From positions 103,104,811-103,168,810 of the forward strand of contig CM043947.1 of NCBI GenBank assembly GCA_014529385.2: a stretch of DNA of 64,000 nucleotides, given 5' to 3'. The DNA comes from Adiantum capillus-veneris (lineage: Eukaryota > Streptophyta > Polypodiopsida > Polypodiales > Pteridaceae). Below are positions 37,507 to 49,034 of the stretch, piece after piece; within the stretch, counting starts at the first letter, position 1, and each line of letters starts with the position of its first letter. The notes under the pieces were generated by a model. That model was not told where the DNA came from. It did no database searches and worked only from the letters and a program-made list of their open reading frames with translations. The position numbers were made by a program, and so were the translations under genes.

Positions 37507-40500
37507 GTGATGAACAATGGAGTTCCCATCTATCCATTTCATTTTGCACAACACATTAGAGTAAATGTTCACATAGATAGAAAAGTTTTTTTCCAACAAC
37601 CCATTGTTTTTATGTTTGGTGCAGAAAGACTTCGAGAAATACTGGCATCACCCAATCCAATTATACTTCCAATCATCAATTATGAAACTTCTTTTGATGT
37701 TCACGCAAATCTTTCCATTAAGGTTGTGGCCTCAAAGCTACAAAAAGATGTGGAACCCATTGTGGATGCTTACATGAGGGGTAAAAAGGTATGTAATGTA
37801 TATTTTGATGGTGGAGCTCAAATGTGTGTGATCACGGAAAAATCAATGAACAGGTTAGGGTTAGAAATTACAAAGTCCTCTAATTGTCAAGCTAGGCTAG
37901 CCAACAACTCAAGTGTGAAGTGTTTGGGGATCATTGAAAATGTAAAAGTATCTGTATGTAACATAGATGCACGAGTAGATATGTATGTCATGCTAGCTAA
38001 GGGGGAGGGCTATCCCATCATCCTAGGGAGGCCTTGTCTCATTGCTGTGAATGCAGATCAAAAATGGGGAAGTGGTCGTTTGATTCTTAAGAAGGGTCAA
38101 CCGGTGGTGTATGATTGGCGAGAAGGAAAGCAACTAGATATCAACTATGAAACCACGGCAAATGAAGAGAGCGAGGAGGAGAGTCCTTACTCAAGTGATG
38201 AGGAAGCATCAACCAGTGCATCAACCAGTGAAGAGGAGTCTTCTTTGGAGGTAATGGGAATTGTATTCAACGCCAACACTCAAGATGTTCCTGTAGAAGA
38301 AAAGCCAACAGACAATCACACACGAGGGGATGAAAGATGCCACCACCTTGAAGAAGGATTTGAGAAGATGCTTGCAAAAGATCGTACTTGTGAGGAGAAG
38401 AGGTACTACATCAATATGTTAAGGAGGCATCCCAATTTGTTTATCACTGACTACTCACAAATAAGAGGTGTAGATGTAATAGAGCATCGAATTGAATTGA
38501 AACCAGGGACCAAACCCGTGGCTCAAAAGTTAAGGCGACTAGGATCTGTGCAACAAAAGGCTCTCCTACAAGAAGTGAATCGACTAGTATCCATCTATCT
38601 AGTATCCAACTCCGAATGGGTATCACCTATTGTAGTCACTCCCAAGAAGAATGGTAAGTGGAGGGTCTGCGTGGATTACAAACCCCTCAACGCTGCGACA
38701 AAGAGGGACCACTTCCCTCTCCCTTTCCAAGATGAAATTTTGAACGAAGTAGCAGGTCACAAATGCTACACTGTGTGTGATGGGTATTCAGGATATTTTC
38801 AAATTAGAATAGCAGAAGAGGACCAACCAAAAACCACCTTCATCACACCTTGGGGATGTTTTGCATTCAGAGTAATGCCTTTTGGGCTCACCAATGCTCC
38901 TAGCACCTTCATGAGATTCACAATATTTGTATTTCAGCCATTCTTTGGAAAATCTATAAGAGTCTTTATGGATGATTTCTGTATTTATAGTTGTAGATCA
39001 CTTCATTGCCAAAAGGTTGAAGAGGGGCTTAAGAGGCTCCATCAATTTGGGGGACAACTCAACCCAGAGAAGTGTCATATCGGTGAATCTCAGGTGGTTT
39101 TGCTAGGCCATGTGGTTTCTTCACAAGGAATTCAAGTGGATTCCTCTAAAGTAGAGGCCCTTTTGTCATTACCTCCACCAACAACAACTAAGGAGCTAAT
39201 GACCTTCAACCACAAAGTGAGGTACATGTCTCGCTTCATCCATCTCCTAGCAAAAGCCATCGTCCCTTTGCATAGGTTGGCAAGCCAATCTACATTTGAA
39301 TGGGGGAGGGAACATGCAAAATGTTTTGAGGAAGTGAAGGGCATTCTTAGCTCTCTCCCAATCCTAATGCCACCAGATCCAAAGGAGACCTACTATGTCA
39401 CTCCAAGTGTAGGTTTCGAAGCAATTGGTGTTGTTTTGATGCAAAAAGATCCTAAAACATCATACATGAGGCCGATCTATTTTGCAAGCAAGGTGATGAC
39501 TCCGGCCGAGAAGGGATACACTGAAATGGAGAAAGTGGTCTTTGAAATCTTGTTTGTGGTAAGGAAGTTTCGATCGTATCTTCTCCTTGTGCCATTTTTT
39601 TTTCTCACCTTAGAGCACAATCTACCATATGTAGTACAACACATGAGCCTCTCATCTAGAATAGCAAAGTGGGTGCTTGAACTCCAAGAATTTGAATACA
39701 CTTTCCTTGTAGAAGATAGCACAAGAGCAGGACTTGCAGACATTCTCACCTACAAAGTGAGAGAAAGGGAAGGATCACGACTACAAAGAGAGGAAGGCTC
39801 AAAACAGTTCAAAGTGAAGGAGATTGATAATGCCCATACTTTATGCTTTGACAGAGCTTATCAACGCCAACAAGACAAAGCCGCAGGGGGAATCATCATT
39901 TTGAACCCACAAAAGGAGGTAATGGTTAGAAAAGGTATCACTCTACCCAGTGTTCACTTTAACAATGAGGCTGAGTATGCTGCTCTAACCCTTGGGTTAG
40001 AACAATGCAAAGAATTAGGCATACAAAGACTTATTATAAAAGGTGATTCTTTGCTAGTGGTCAGGAAAATCCAAGGGACTTGGAGGTGCAAGAATCGTAC
40101 ATTGTTTGAGTGGCTTAGTAGTGTAAGAACTTTGATGAAGGGTTTTAAAGCAACACAGGTACAACACATTGTGAGAACTCATAACAAGGAAGCAGACTTA
40201 CTCGCAAATGAAAAGCTTCAAATGGCGGTAGGAGGTGTGAAAATATATGAACCCAAATATCAAGGTCAAGAGGAGCTAAAAGACATTATCTTCTTTCTAC
40301 AAGCAGGTGAGTGTCCCAAACACTTAGACAAGGTGCAAAGACATAGACTAGTTAAGAAGGCCACACCTTACCAATTGATCGGGGATGATTTATATCACAA
40401 AGGGAAAGATTTGGTCTTGAGGAGAGTACCAGGTGTGCAAGAGATAGAGAAAATTCTTCTTTCATGTCATGATGATGTCTGTGGTGGTCATTTTTCTCAA

Positions 40501-41694
40501 GATATTACAAGTAGGAAGATTTTACAAGCAGGATTTATTTGGCCGAGCTTACATCGTGATGTCCAATATTGGTGTAAGGCATGTAAGCCATGCCAAATTG
40601 CTAGGGATAGACGACTAACATATGAGCCTCGAGTCCCAATAATATCTTATGGCCCTTTTGAAAAGTGGGATGTGGATGCAATAGGTCCCCTACCTCGTAC
40701 TTCTACAGGGAAGGTTTTCATCATCATGGGTGTTGACTACATGACACGATGGGCGGAAGCAACAAGCACAACCCGAATCACAGCTGAAGAGGTATCAAAG
40801 TTTATTTTTGATCATATTTGTAGTAGGTTTGGAACACCCCTAGAAATCTTATTAGATCGAGGCCCGAGTTTTAGGGCTGACCTTCTGAATGATCTCTTGA
40901 GGAGGTTAAAAGTGAAACACCTGCATTCCACACCCTACTATCCTCAATGCAATGGATTGGTGGAAAAAGTGAATGGAATGATATGTAAGATCATTTCTAA
41001 GCAGGTTGTGGCCCGGCCTAATGATTGTGATCGCCATTTGACGGCTGCTCTTTGGGCGTATAGGACATCTTTCAAGGTATCTACCCAATTCACCCCTTTT
41101 CATCTAGTTTATGGACAGGAGGCACTTCTCCCCATTGAGGTAGAGCTCTCAAGCTTGCGCGTTCTTGCAAGAGTGGAAAAAAAACCAAAAGAGGTTCTAC
41201 ATGAAAGGATCTTAGATCTCCAAGGACTTGAGCTGGATAGAGAAGAGTCCATTGATCACTACATCACCAAAGCAACAAGCCAAAGGGATAAAATCAACAA
41301 GAAGCTCAAGGGGAAAGGATTGAAGGAAGGTATGTTGGTTCTTCGCTATGATAACCGACTTGATACTCGACTTGACAAAAAGTTTTTACAAAGATGGGAG
41401 GGACCTTTCATGATAAAAACAAAGTTTGGGAATGGTAGTTACAGATTAGCAGATTTATCAGGAAAACTCCACAAGACCAGAGTCAATGGATGGAGATTAA
41501 AGCCCTACTTTCAACGTATCAATCCGTTGATAGGCAGTCATCTGCCTACATCATCTAAGCTCCAAATTGACATGGCTCCCTTCGGCTTGGCAAATGCTCC
41601 ACCTATTTTTAAAGCTTTGATGTGCAAAGAAGAACCAGCCTTGGAATCTGAACATACCCAAGGCAACCCTCCCATCTCCGATTTATGGGATTGA
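37507..41694 (+). CDS. pol: Tat-2 pol polyprotein: leader, protease, RT, two RNase H, integrase (1,395 aa)
   Basis: One uninterrupted frame starting 30 nt after the primer site. Residues 1-65 are a leader homologous to the small Tat-3 leader proteins. Protease: VYFDGGAQMCVITEKSM and YPIILGRPCL, with D-G-G instead of D-S-G. RT: SEWVSPIVVTPKKNGKWRVC, TVCDGYSGYFQI, RVMPFGLTNAPSTF and VFMDDFCIYS (about 38967). The first RNase H is degenerate. The second has LCFDRAYQR (Asp), FNNEAEYAALTLG (Glu), IIKGDSLLVV and KEADLLAN (Asp). Integrase: H2C2 (about 40470-40605), WDVDAIGPLPR, LLDRGPSF and NGLVEKVNG, so all catalytic acids are present; then WEGPFMIKTKFGNGSYRLAD. Gag is missing between leader and protease. 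All visible catalytic residues look intact. Confidence 0.95.
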   Translation: MMNNGVPIYPFHFAQHIRVNVHIDRKVFFQQPIVFMFGAERLREILASPNPIILPIINYETSFDVHANLSIKVVASKLQKDVEPIVDAYMRGKKVCNVYFDGGAQMCVITEKSMNRLGLEITKSSNCQARLANNSSVKCLGIIENVKVSVCNIDARVDMYVMLAKGEGYPIILGRPCLIAVNADQKWGSGRLILKKGQPVVYDWREGKQLDINYETTANEESEEESPYSSDEEASTSASTSEEESSLEVMGIVFNANTQDVPVEEKPTDNHTRGDERCHHLEEGFEKMLAKDRTCEEKRYYINMLRRHPNLFITDYSQIRGVDVIEHRIELKPGTKPVAQKLRRLGSVQQKALLQEVNRLVSIYLVSNSEWVSPIVVTPKKNGKWRVCVDYKPLNAATKRDHFPLPFQDEILNEVAGHKCYTVCDGYSGYFQIRIAEEDQPKTTFITPWGCFAFRVMPFGLTNAPSTFMRFTIFVFQPFFGKSIRVFMDDFCIYSCRSLHCQKVEEGLKRLHQFGGQLNPEKCHIGESQVVLLGHVVSSQGIQVDSSKVEALLSLPPPTTTKELMTFNHKVRYMSRFIHLLAKAIVPLHRLASQSTFEWGREHAKCFEEVKGILSSLPILMPPDPKETYYVTPSVGFEAIGVVLMQKDPKTSYMRPIYFASKVMTPAEKGYTEMEKVVFEILFVVRKFRSYLLLVPFFFLTLEHNLPYVVQHMSLSSRIAKWVLELQEFEYTFLVEDSTRAGLADILTYKVREREGSRLQREEGSKQFKVKEIDNAHTLCFDRAYQRQQDKAAGGIIILNPQKEVMVRKGITLPSVHFNNEAEYAALTLGLEQCKELGIQRLIIKGDSLLVVRKIQGTWRCKNRTLFEWLSSVRTLMKGFKATQVQHIVRTHNKEADLLANEKLQMAVGGVKIYEPKYQGQEELKDIIFFLQAGECPKHLDKVQRHRLVKKATPYQLIGDDLYHKGKDLVLRRVPGVQEIEKILLSCHDDVCGGHFSQDITSRKILQAGFIWPSLHRDVQYWCKACKPCQIARDRRLTYEPRVPIISYGPFEKWDVDAIGPLPRTSTGKVFIIMGVDYMTRWAEATSTTRITAEEVSKFIFDHICSRFGTPLEILLDRGPSFRADLLNDLLRRLKVKHLHSTPYYPQCNGLVEKVNGMICKIISKQVVARPNDCDRHLTAALWAYRTSFKVSTQFTPFHLVYGQEALLPIEVELSSLRVLARVEKKPKEVLHERILDLQGLELDREESIDHYITKATSQRDKINKKLKGKGLKEGMLVLRYDNRLDTRLDKKFLQRWEGPFMIKTKFGNGSYRLADLSGKLHKTRVNGWRLKPYFQRINPLIGSHLPTSSKLQIDMAPFGLANAPPIFKALMCKEEPALESEHTQGNPPISDLWD

Positions 41695-41845
41695 GGTAAT
41701 GAAAAGCAGGTCTAATGGAGTATAAGAGTGCATGACACTCCTCCTATTGAAAAAAAAACAAAGTGAAAAAGTAAAAATGACAAAAAAAAAGAGAAAAAAA
41801 AGAAGAAGAAGCAACACCGTCCTACTAAAGATATGAATATCTCTA
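41695..41845 (+). other. Tat-2 3' untranslated region
   Basis: Short A-rich segment with a run of A-rich codon-like repeats, between the pol stop and the polypurine tract. No coding potential. Confidence 0.7.
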
Positions 41846-41863
41846 GGCTTGGGGGAGGGCTAA
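41846..41863 (+). other. Tat-2 polypurine tract
   Basis: GGCTTGGGGGAGGGCTAA stands just before the LTR start TGAGTGGCAT (41866). The core GGGGGAGGGCTAA is identical to that of Tat-3. Confidence 0.85.
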
Positions 41864-41865
41864 TA

Positions 41866-43939
41866 TGAGTGGCATAAAATGGTAGCCATCTTTTTGCAAC
41901 ATTTGTCGGCCTACTCAACGTCCTCTTCCTCATATGTGTATATATTTTTCTACGCTATTAAGTTATCTAGAGTAAATTCCCCCTCTTCGTTTAACCTTTG
42001 TGGCGACACATACATTATACTCTTCCCAAAAATGTCACCTTAGTCATATATTTATATTATCACCCTTTTCTTTTTTGCTTTGTAAATAGAATAAGCATAC
42101 AATAACCAACTATATACCCCCAAACTTTCTTACCTCTTGTGAATTAGCAGTAGAAAAATAATATATCCATCTTCCACCCCATATAGATAAATTCCCATGG
42201 AAATCAACTCTCCACTTGTCTTTACCAAAGATTATGGTCCCTCTCTACAAGTCTTCTATGCCCCCTACATAGGTGGCCCAATATCTCTTAAGAATATACA
42301 TATAGTTTCTCTCCTTTCAAAAAGACTCCAATTGTATATTCTTTTCACAAGCAAATAATATTGGGCCCTCCTCTATTTGTTTAAGCATCATAGCCTTTTG
42401 AAAAAGCATGATTCCCCTTGGATGCATACAAGCAAAGGGTCCATACAAGAAGACTTGGAAGCAAAAGGTTCCCTAGCCTAGTGTGGACCTTCCAAACCGA
42501 ATTCCTTGGTGCATGGGCATGAAGAATAGTCCAAATTCATATCAAACATGTTGAGAAGGTCAATTTTGCCTTTTGAAGCATGTCATTCCGAGCTACAGGT
42601 AAAAAGTTATGGTCAAAATAGTGTAAATCTGTCAGATTCGTAGCAAAAGGGAACTGTAAATCAAGTAAATCAAGAGGGTGAGATCTTATTTTTCCCCTAC
42701 TCATCTTCTAGAAGAGCAATGAGTGTTCAAGGTCACTTGCATGTGATGGGACCAACCTAAAGATGCTTTCTAAATGCCAAGACAGACAAGTTGAGATACC
42801 CCGCAGGAGCCACCCGTAGGGCCTCATGGTGGGGCCCACCTACATTATGCACCCCTATGGAGCCTTCACGGTCTAAAATGATATTTTTGGTGAATAAATA
42901 GTCCCTTTTATGTCCAATATTCAATGAGTGTTCAAAAGACACTTAATTAGGTCTAATCACTTACTCTAATTAAGTGTAGCATAATCCCACTCCTACACAA
43001 CTATAAATAGCCCCCCTTGGAGAGACTCAAGGACACACACCTATATTTTCAAATTCATGTTGTTTTCTTGATCAATAGTAGAGAAAACCCCAACTCTCCC
43101 TCTTTCACATCTTCCCTCCTAACCCTCCTCTTTGGAGGAAGTGCAACTCTATTCTCCACTCTTTCCATTCTACAACCTCTTACTCCATCAACCCAATAAA
43201 TCATTTGTAGCACCTCAATAACTTGTAAATACATCATGATCTCTCTCATGGTTATGTTAATGATCATGAAATCATCTTCAAAACTTTCAAGTGTCGCAAT
43301 TCGTGATGGTTAGCCAGCGTCTGTCCTCCCCTTAAAAGGTGTGCGAGAAATCAAGTAAGTGTTCTATTCTCAATTTACCATTGGTTTGTTTCTCCACACT
43401 TATTCAATTGGTCTAAAGAAATTTCTCAATCCAACTCTCTTTTGCTTCATTACATATGCATGTGGCTACCTCTCATGGTGATTTTATTTTGTCACGGAAT
43501 TGCATAGATGGAGATGAGCTCTCTATGCAAAGTGTGTTAGTTTGATGTAAGTGATTCTCTTGTGTGTTTGCGAGGCAAGTCTTGTGCGCATGATTTTTTG
43601 ATGAGTGCTTGAGAGAGGAAGAGTTTGGATGTATTATGGGTATTCTTATGGGGAGAAGGTGAATGCTATTCCACAAATTGCATATTTCATTTTGATGCAC
43701 GGCATTGGGTTGCATAATCGTTGATGGTGTTCAAGTGTCCAAAGTGTATATAGAGTAAGGGGGTTTTGAAAGTGTGTTGCTTGAGTGGGTGAGTGCAAGT
43801 GTTATTTTGATTGGTTTCCTTCTCCACTCCCAAAAGAAGGTGGTGCCCCAAGTAGTGTGCGTACCTCTTTACGAACATTTTGTGAGGGTAGGCCCATTGG
43901 TTTGGGTTTAGAGGCCCCATTTCAAAAAGCTCGCCCTCA
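41866..43939 (+). repeat. Tat-2 3' LTR (about 2.07 kb)
   Basis: Begins TGAGTGGCATAAAATGG after the polypurine tract and ends GCTCGCCCTCA. Its last 1,339 bp match 36113-37452. TATA box at 43002-43009. After 43939 the sequence is Chr-2 LTR, entered about 111 bp from its start. Confidence 0.88.
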
Positions 43940-44210
43940 GCTGCCAAACCCATCTCTGTTAGGGATCCAAAGGAGGAAAAGTAGGGATTGAAAGGGGGAC
44001 AATCTACAAAAGAGAAATGTTCTTCAATGGGGCGTACAAGACCTAAGGTTCAGCTCCATTACAATTTCCATAGGCTAAAGTTCCTAAACTGAATTCAATT
44101 GTCCAATGTCCAACGTAGGGGAAAACTGGATGGCCATTGGAAGACTAAAAACTCTTCCTACATCCCTAGGAAGGAGGGGGCGATCCCTAATGGTAAGGGA
44201 TGAGATATAA

Positions 44211-44234
44211 ACACACACACACACACACACACAC
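44211..44234. repeat. (AC)n microsatellite, locus 1, Chr-2 5' LTR
   Basis: 24 bp. The matching locus in the 3' LTR (62277-62344) is 68 bp long. Confidence 0.95.
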
Positions 44235-44615
44235 TCCCAAGCTCTCCCGAAACAGAAGACCCAATTTTCCCTCCAATCCTATTGGATGGCCATAGAGGTG
44301 GACCAATGAGAATTAGGCTAGAGTAAAATTAGTCTAATCAATTTTAAAATGCTTGATAAAAGAACAAATAAAAATTAAGTTCCCTAGAAGACTATTCCAA
44401 GGGGTCGAATGAGCATTCAGTAGCCCAATGGCTTGCTTGATTCCTATTGGCCCGACTACTAAAAGCTCCAATGAGAATTTAAAATTAAATATTTAATTAC
44501 CTAAAGCTCTCACAAAAGGGGAAAGAGGGACACATGTCATAAGGATTTCCAATATGCTTCTAATTTGTGATTGGCTAAGCTTTGTATGAGCCAATGGGAA
44601 GCCACTAACACTTTG

Positions 44616-44617
<2 letters not shown>

Positions 44618-44672
<55 letters not shown>
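44618..44672. repeat. (AC)n microsatellite, locus 2, Chr-2 5' LTR
   Basis: 55 bp. The matching locus in the 3' LTR (about 62816-62830) has only a short ACACACAC run. Confidence 0.95.
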
Positions 44673-44673
<1 letters not shown>

Positions 44674-45282
44674 CTTACGTGTTGAGCAAGAACTCCATCT
44701 CCTTCTCCAAGAATTGAGAAGTAGAGTCCTACACCAATAGATCTTGGCTATGGAATGCAAATCCAACCAAGAGCCAAGCTTCAATGGCATGCTCATCTCC
44801 TCTACAATGCTAACTACTAAGCTAAGCTATGCTAATTAGAGTAATTACGTGGAGAGAGTACTTATTTATCATAACATACATCTTCTTCCTCTCAATCATC
44901 CTCATTCTTTGCTATCTCTCACCATTTTTGAAGGTGTGTGAGGTCTTGGGACTAAGGCTAGGACATTAGGAGTGGTTTTCAAGAATAATTTGGTGCATGA
45001 AGCTTTCATCTTCATTGCACCAACTCGTTTTGTCAAGGAACACAAGAATTGTATTGTACAAAAGTCTCCTTTGATGGGAGAAGCTATAATACAAAGCCTA
45101 TATGGAGGGGGGCCTGACTCCATGTAAATCCGGTCCTTAACTGTTTTCAATTGTTCTATTTCTCTCTCTTTTCAAGTATTGTTTTATGCCAAATTAGCTA
45201 GGTGTAAACTGCTATGTTTCTTTCACAAATTAAGTACTCTCTCTGTGCTCATTGGAAATTTGTTCTTAATGAAATGTTGAAT

Positions 45283-45294
45283 TGGTATCAGAGT
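45283..45294 (+). other. Chr-2 primer-binding site (initiator tRNA-Met type)
   Basis: TGGTATCAGAGT, one base off the plant initiator-tRNA-Met complement, two bases after the LTR end. Confidence 0.85.
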
Positions 45295-45675
45295 TATTGG
45301 TTTTTCTTTTCTTGCTCAAGAAGAAAGGAGCTGAAGCTTGCTACAATTGGTTGGTGTTATGAATTGCAAAAGAGTAAGTAGAATAGGTCTTTGAAGCACG
45401 CCAGCTTTATGCAATTAACAGGTATACACTTGAGAGCTACGGTCTTAATAATGGAGTCCTACAGGGATTGTCTATGGCTTAACCATTATTGAGCTATTAG
45501 AATCTTGATAGCAACTGGTGTTGTCTTGGCTCTGTTGAACCCTCTCTTCTATTCCTTACAATGAATAATATTCGAGCCACGGGTATAGATGCTTGAGTAG
45601 GTAAAGAGGAGTAGAAACAACTAGGGATTGAAGTGCCAAATTACAAGTGAAAGTTTACACCTTAAATATTCTAGT

Positions 45676-46900
45676 ATGGATGGCAAGGGAAAAGAGATTG
45701 AAATGAATGTTGATAGCTTTGATTTTGCTAATGAAAGATAAACTAATGATGCCCCTATGCTTGTAAACTATCTTGTTTCTAGGCTTCAACAAGCCCTAGG
45801 CAACCCATCCTTCCAAGGTGAAGTGCTACAGCAATTGCCCACACATGGTATTTTCCAAACTCCCCACCAAGAAGAGAGAGTACCTAGGAAAGATCCTAGT
45901 GAGACTTCCAAAGCAGGACTCTCTCCAATAAGGGAAGGAGAGGAGGATCCATACGAAGGTCTCAAAAACTTACTACTTGATGAGGCATCTCCCTCCTAAA
46001 GCAAAACCCAAGTTTCAGCGGTAGAGCCCCCACTAAGAGAACGAGAAAGAAGCGAGTCTCCTGCCACCTCGGCGGAGATGGCTCCACAAAGATGGCGAGC
46101 AAAAGGCTCTCCAACACCCCCTAAACAGAGAAGAACATTGCATACTTCTCTACACCATAATTCAAAGAGGGAAGAGAGAAAACAAGAGAAAGAGGTCACC
46201 CTCTTCTCCATCTTCTTCATCCTCTTCCTCTTCTGAAGAAAGTGATGGTGCAGACAAGGAGGAACAAGGGAAGAAAAAGGCAACAAAGAGGTCACCCTCT
46301 TCTCCATCCTCCTCATAGTCTTCCTATGCTGAAGAAAGTAATGGTGCAACTCTCAAACCACCCAAAGAAGAGGCCATAGAGAATCCTACACCGCCTGGAA
46401 AAGGTCGTCCAAGCTCAGAAAGCTCAAAGAGGGAGGACAGAACATCTCTTTCCTTATCTATGATGGCACTTTTGGTGCTACAAACAAAGTCTTGGCCTTT
46501 ATCCAACAATTCAATGTGGCATTTGGAGATGAGGGCTTCACGGAGTCCTCTAAGCTATGTCATGTAGCCATGCATTTTCAAGAGTCCGGGAGGCAATGGT
46601 GGTCTAGACTATGAGAAAATGGTGAAGCTCCACGAACATGGAAAGCTTTAAGAGCTTCCATCATGAAGCAGTTTTTGGCTACCAATGCCAAAGACAAAGT
46701 ACTCGCCAAATGGCGAAGCTTGAAGCTCAGGCTCCCTACAAATTTATTCACAAATATGTAGACAAGTTTTGGGATTTACATCTCAAAGCCACTGTCTACA
46801 AAAAGATGGACTTTGGAGAGAAAAAACAAAAATTTTGTGCGGGTTTATCTAAGGATATGGCAGAGTATGTTAACTCCCAAAGTCCATGCGCCATATGGCA
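45676..46900 (+). pseudogene. gag: Chr-2 gag
   Basis: ATG at 45676 gives MDGKGKEIEMNVDSFDFANE, then a TAA at 45739-45741 (fits CAA to TAA). The frame continues LVNYLVSRLQQALGNPSFQG, homologous to Chr-1 gag, and a charged linker. After frame changes the core reads FGATNKVLAFIQQFNVAFGD, FTESSKLCHVAMHFQESGRQ and APRTWKALRASIMKQFLATN, a retrotransposon gag core with its Trp-Trp block (QWWSRL). A TGA and several further frame breaks follow. The zinc knuckle was not found. Confidence 0.8.
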
Positions 46901-47660
46901 AAAATAAACTCTCTCCTAAAGAGCTAGAGTGTCATAAAAAAGATAAACTTTGTGTGGGGAGCAAGGGCATGCCTATCATGCTTGTCCCCACAAGAATACA
47001 AGTAATGAGCCTCCTAGAGCTACCTTGGTCAGAATTTAAGAAGAGGATGCTCATCACAAAGGATCTCCTCTATGCCATGACTAGGGAAAGGTAAGAGAAC
47101 ATGATGCTTTCATTCGCTTTGACCCTGGTTCTACTCACAATTTCATATCCACAGAGTTGGCCACCAAGCTAGGAATCCAAGCCTATGAGATGGGAGATGT
47201 CCTACCTGCCGATGGTGCTTTCAAGGGGGGGGGGGTCAAGAAGCCTCAGTCACTCCCTTAATTGGGAAATTGAGGCGCCATGTCCAGAGCTATGTGGACA
47301 AGGCGGATTTCTTCATCTCTCCTCTCAAGCATGAGGATGTAATCCTACGGGAACCATGGTTTGATTGCATGGCTGCCAATGTTAAATTCCTTGAAAGGCA
47401 AATCTACTTTAGGTTCAGGAAAAAAAATATGTACATAGATGCTAAGGAGTTGGGTAGTACCATACCCATTTTATATAAGCAAGCTTTCAATAAGACAATA
47501 AAGAGCTCTATTTCCATGTACATGATTTTTGTTAAAAATTCTCAAAATGAACCTAATGTTTTAGCAAAAGAAGATATAACCAATCAAAAGGAATTAGAGC
47601 TATCCAAGTTTCTCAAGGGATTCCAAGATGTTTTTATTGACGACATCTCTACCTCCTGAA
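46901..47660 (+). pseudogene. Chr-2 protease region
   Basis: HDAFIRFDPGSTHNFISTEL (about 47100-47160) is the active-site region. The usual D-S-G is D-P-G here and followed by STHNFIS, as in chromodomain gypsy elements. A run of nine G at about 47227 breaks the frame. Then RRHVQSYVDKADFFISPLKH and DVILREPWFDCMAANVKF (second protease block) are read in another frame, continuing to LSKFLKGFQDVFIDDIST, the lead-in to RT. Confidence 0.75.
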
Positions 47661-48660
47661 CGAGTGGATGACGACCATGCAATTGAACTTATTCGAGGAA
47701 GCTCACCACCTAATAAACCTCCTTATCAAGTTTCCCAAGCTCAACAAGAGGAGATTATGCGGCAAGTGCATGAGTTGGTTGAGAAAGGCACGGCTAGGCC
47801 TAGATCATCTCCATTTTGTTCACCAATGTAATTAGTGCAAAAGAAAGATGGCACATATCATATGTGTGTCAACTGTAGAGCACTAATAGGATCACTATCA
47901 AGAATAGGTTTCCGATTCCATGGGTAGAATACCTATTTGATAAGCTATAGGGGTTGAAGTACTTTAGTAGGACTGACCTAAAAGTGGCTACCATCAAATA
48001 AGGATAGTTGATGAAGACATTGTAAAGACCACATTTTGTACTACGTTTGGCCTTCACAAGTACATTGTCATGCCTTTTGGATTGACCAATGCACCAACCA
48101 CATTTAACCGCCTCATGGAGAAGCTATTCAGACGTCACCGAACCTTTACTGGAGTGTTCTTTGATGATAAAATCATCTACTCTAATTCGTTAGACGACCA
48201 CAAGAAACACCTCCAAGTAATATTTCAAGTTTTACGAGAGATTAAACTTTATATTAGTCGAAAGAAAAGTGAATTTTTCTTACAAGATTTAGGTCACATT
48301 ATCTCTAAAGATGGCATCCAAATGGACCCATCAAAGTTAGAGGTAATAAAAGGATGGCCTAATCCAAGGAATCTGCATGAACTAAGAAGCTTTATAAGTA
48401 TGTGTGCATACTATAGATGCTTCATAAAAAAGTTCTCACAAATTGTGGGACCATTACATGACCTTACAAAGAAAAACTTTAGGTATATATGGTCCACCAA
48501 GGAAAACAATTCTTTCAAAAGGCTTATAGAGAAGCTTATTTCTCAATGTGTGCTTACACCGCCGTATCTCTCAAAGCCATTTGAGATCCAATGTGACACT
48601 TGTGGTGATTGCCTCTTGGAGCTATTTTTCTCCAACAAGGGCACGCCATAGCCTATGAAA
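47628..48660 (+). pseudogene. Chr-2 reverse transcriptase
   Basis: N-terminal part: DHAIELIRGSSPPNKPPYQV and QVHELVEKGTARPRSSPFCS, then a stop. The middle (47830-48065) is broken by several stops but retains pieces of the NCRAL and LKSGYH regions. From 48070 an open frame reads MPFGLTNAPTTFNRLMEKLF, FTGVFFDDKIIYSNSLDDHK (FFDD active site) and QDLGHIISKDGIQMDPSKLE. It continues FISMCAYYRCFIKKFSQIVG to the RNase H start FEIQCDTCGDCLLELFFSN. Confidence 0.88.
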
Positions 48661-49034
48661 GTTCAAGGCTCGACCTTGTTGATCAAGCTCTAGGCATATA
48701 TGAGAAGGAACTCTTAGCAGTTCTACATGCTCTAGATTTGTGGAAGTAGTATTTACTTGTATTTTGTATTTTGTGAACGTATCACTAAAGCCTTAAGTAC
48801 TTCATGACGCAGACCAAGCTCTCCGACAAACAAATGAGGTGGGCAAATTTCCCTTTGCAATTTCATTTTCATATTTCTCACATCACTGGCAAGCATAATC
48901 AAGTAGCTGATGCGCTCTTAAGACGACCAGGAGTGAATGTGGTATCCATAGCAACTCACAATGATCTATCTTCTATGATAGATGAGAACGCTATCAATCC
49001 CGATTTTAGAGATGTGATTCAGCCCTTGCACTAG
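48661..49034 (+). pseudogene. Chr-2 RNase H
   Basis: Broken remnants of the middle (YEKELLAVLHALDLW-like in one frame) and a clear C-terminus: LSDKQMRWANFPLQFHFHIS, HITGKHNQVADALLRRPGVN. The last catalytic Asp (VADAL) is present. It ends at a TAG just before the integrase zinc region. Confidence 0.8.

Larger units (their letters stand above)
36113..43939 (+). mobile_element. Tat-lineage gypsy element Tat-2 without gag
   Basis: The two LTR copies share 1,340 bp (36113-37452 and 42601-43939) with near identity. Between them lie a primer-binding site, one long pol frame (37507-41694) and a polypurine tract (41846-41863). The 3' LTR is complete (41866-43939); the 5' LTR lacks its first ~735 bp. 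The right border falls inside the Chr-2 5' LTR. Gag and its knuckle are absent, so the element could only move with gag from relatives such as Tat-3. Confidence 0.93.
43940..45280 (+). repeat. Chr-2 5' LTR, 5'-truncated
   Basis: Aligns with 62012-63438 from CTGCCAAACCC onward. It contains (AC)n runs at 44211-44234 and 44618-44672. It lacks a segment of about 60 bp present at 62744-62805 of the 3' LTR. It ends near GAAATGTTGA, two bases before the primer site. Confidence 0.9.

Noticed and set aside
36529-37529. Short open frames duplicated at 43017-43991
   Set aside because: They lie in the two Tat-2 LTR copies and overlap TATA box and leader sequence; no coding evidence.
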